NCBI GenBank assembly: GCA_023381035.1
Contig: JAMCTK010000030.1
Coordinates: 1-5,407 of the forward strand
From: Patescibacteria group bacterium
GTDB taxonomy: Bacteria; Patescibacteria; Microgenomatia; Levybacterales; UBA12049
Direction: 5' to 3'
DNA: 5,407 bases
The notes below the pieces were generated by a model. That model saw nothing but the letters and a program-made list of their open reading frames with translations. It made no database searches and was not told the origin of the DNA. Shown here piece by piece: positions 5,403-5,407 of the stretch; position 1 is the stretch's first letter; each line of letters opens with the position of its first letter. The position numbers and the translations under genes were made by a program.

Positions 5403-5407
5403 GATGC

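Noticed and set aside
1..5407. CRISPR array or transposon inverted repeats
   Set aside because: No regularly spaced direct repeats and no transposase or integrase frame are present. Coding regions account for nearly the whole window.

Overview
This is an AT-rich bacterial window (roughly one third G+C by eye). It is dominated by a type III restriction-modification locus on the minus strand. UGA acts as a stop (two genes appear to end on it) and never occurs inside the long frames, so recoded genetic codes look unlikely. Small genes, very short or absent 5' leaders and low G+C would fit a Patescibacteria/CPR-type genome. No marker gene is present, so the lineage is a guess.

Layout, left to right. 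Positions 1-2008 hold the minus-strand restriction/helicase subunit Res. It is cut by the window's left edge, so about 669 N-terminal residues are visible and the C-terminal nuclease is outside. Three bases upstream of it lies the complete modification subunit Mod (2012-3580), a beta-class N6-adenine methyltransferase. Upstream of Mod is a 76-residue unknown protein (3643-3873). A 57-bp intergenic region (3874-3930) then carries two divergent promoters and short inverted repeats. To its right, on the plus strand, is a small XRE/Cro-type HTH regulator (3931-4137), a plausible controller of the locus. Tail-to-tail with it, overlapping by 4 bp, is a single-domain phospholipase-D-like (HKD) protein (4134-4586). 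That gene is coupled by an ATGA overlap to a short unrecognised ORF (4583-4816). The 5' end of this ORF runs over a sequence resembling the 3' end of a tRNA (4790-4810), a possible integration scar. Positions 4833-5360 encode a two-helix membrane protein with a soluble C-terminal domain, which looks unrelated to the defence genes.

How the genes may work together. Mod recognises and methylates the target, and Res joins it to translocate and cleave unmodified DNA. The HTH protein may set the timing of expression by binding the divergent promoter region, as C proteins do in some type II systems; this is inference. The HKD protein may be an accessory nuclease, or cargo of the same island. A recurrent feature is a near-consensus -10 box only 6-13 bases ahead of the ATG of four genes (Mod, the 76-aa ORF, the regulator and the membrane protein). 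This predicts leaderless or near-leaderless mRNAs. The internal PLD gene instead has a strong Shine-Dalgarno site.
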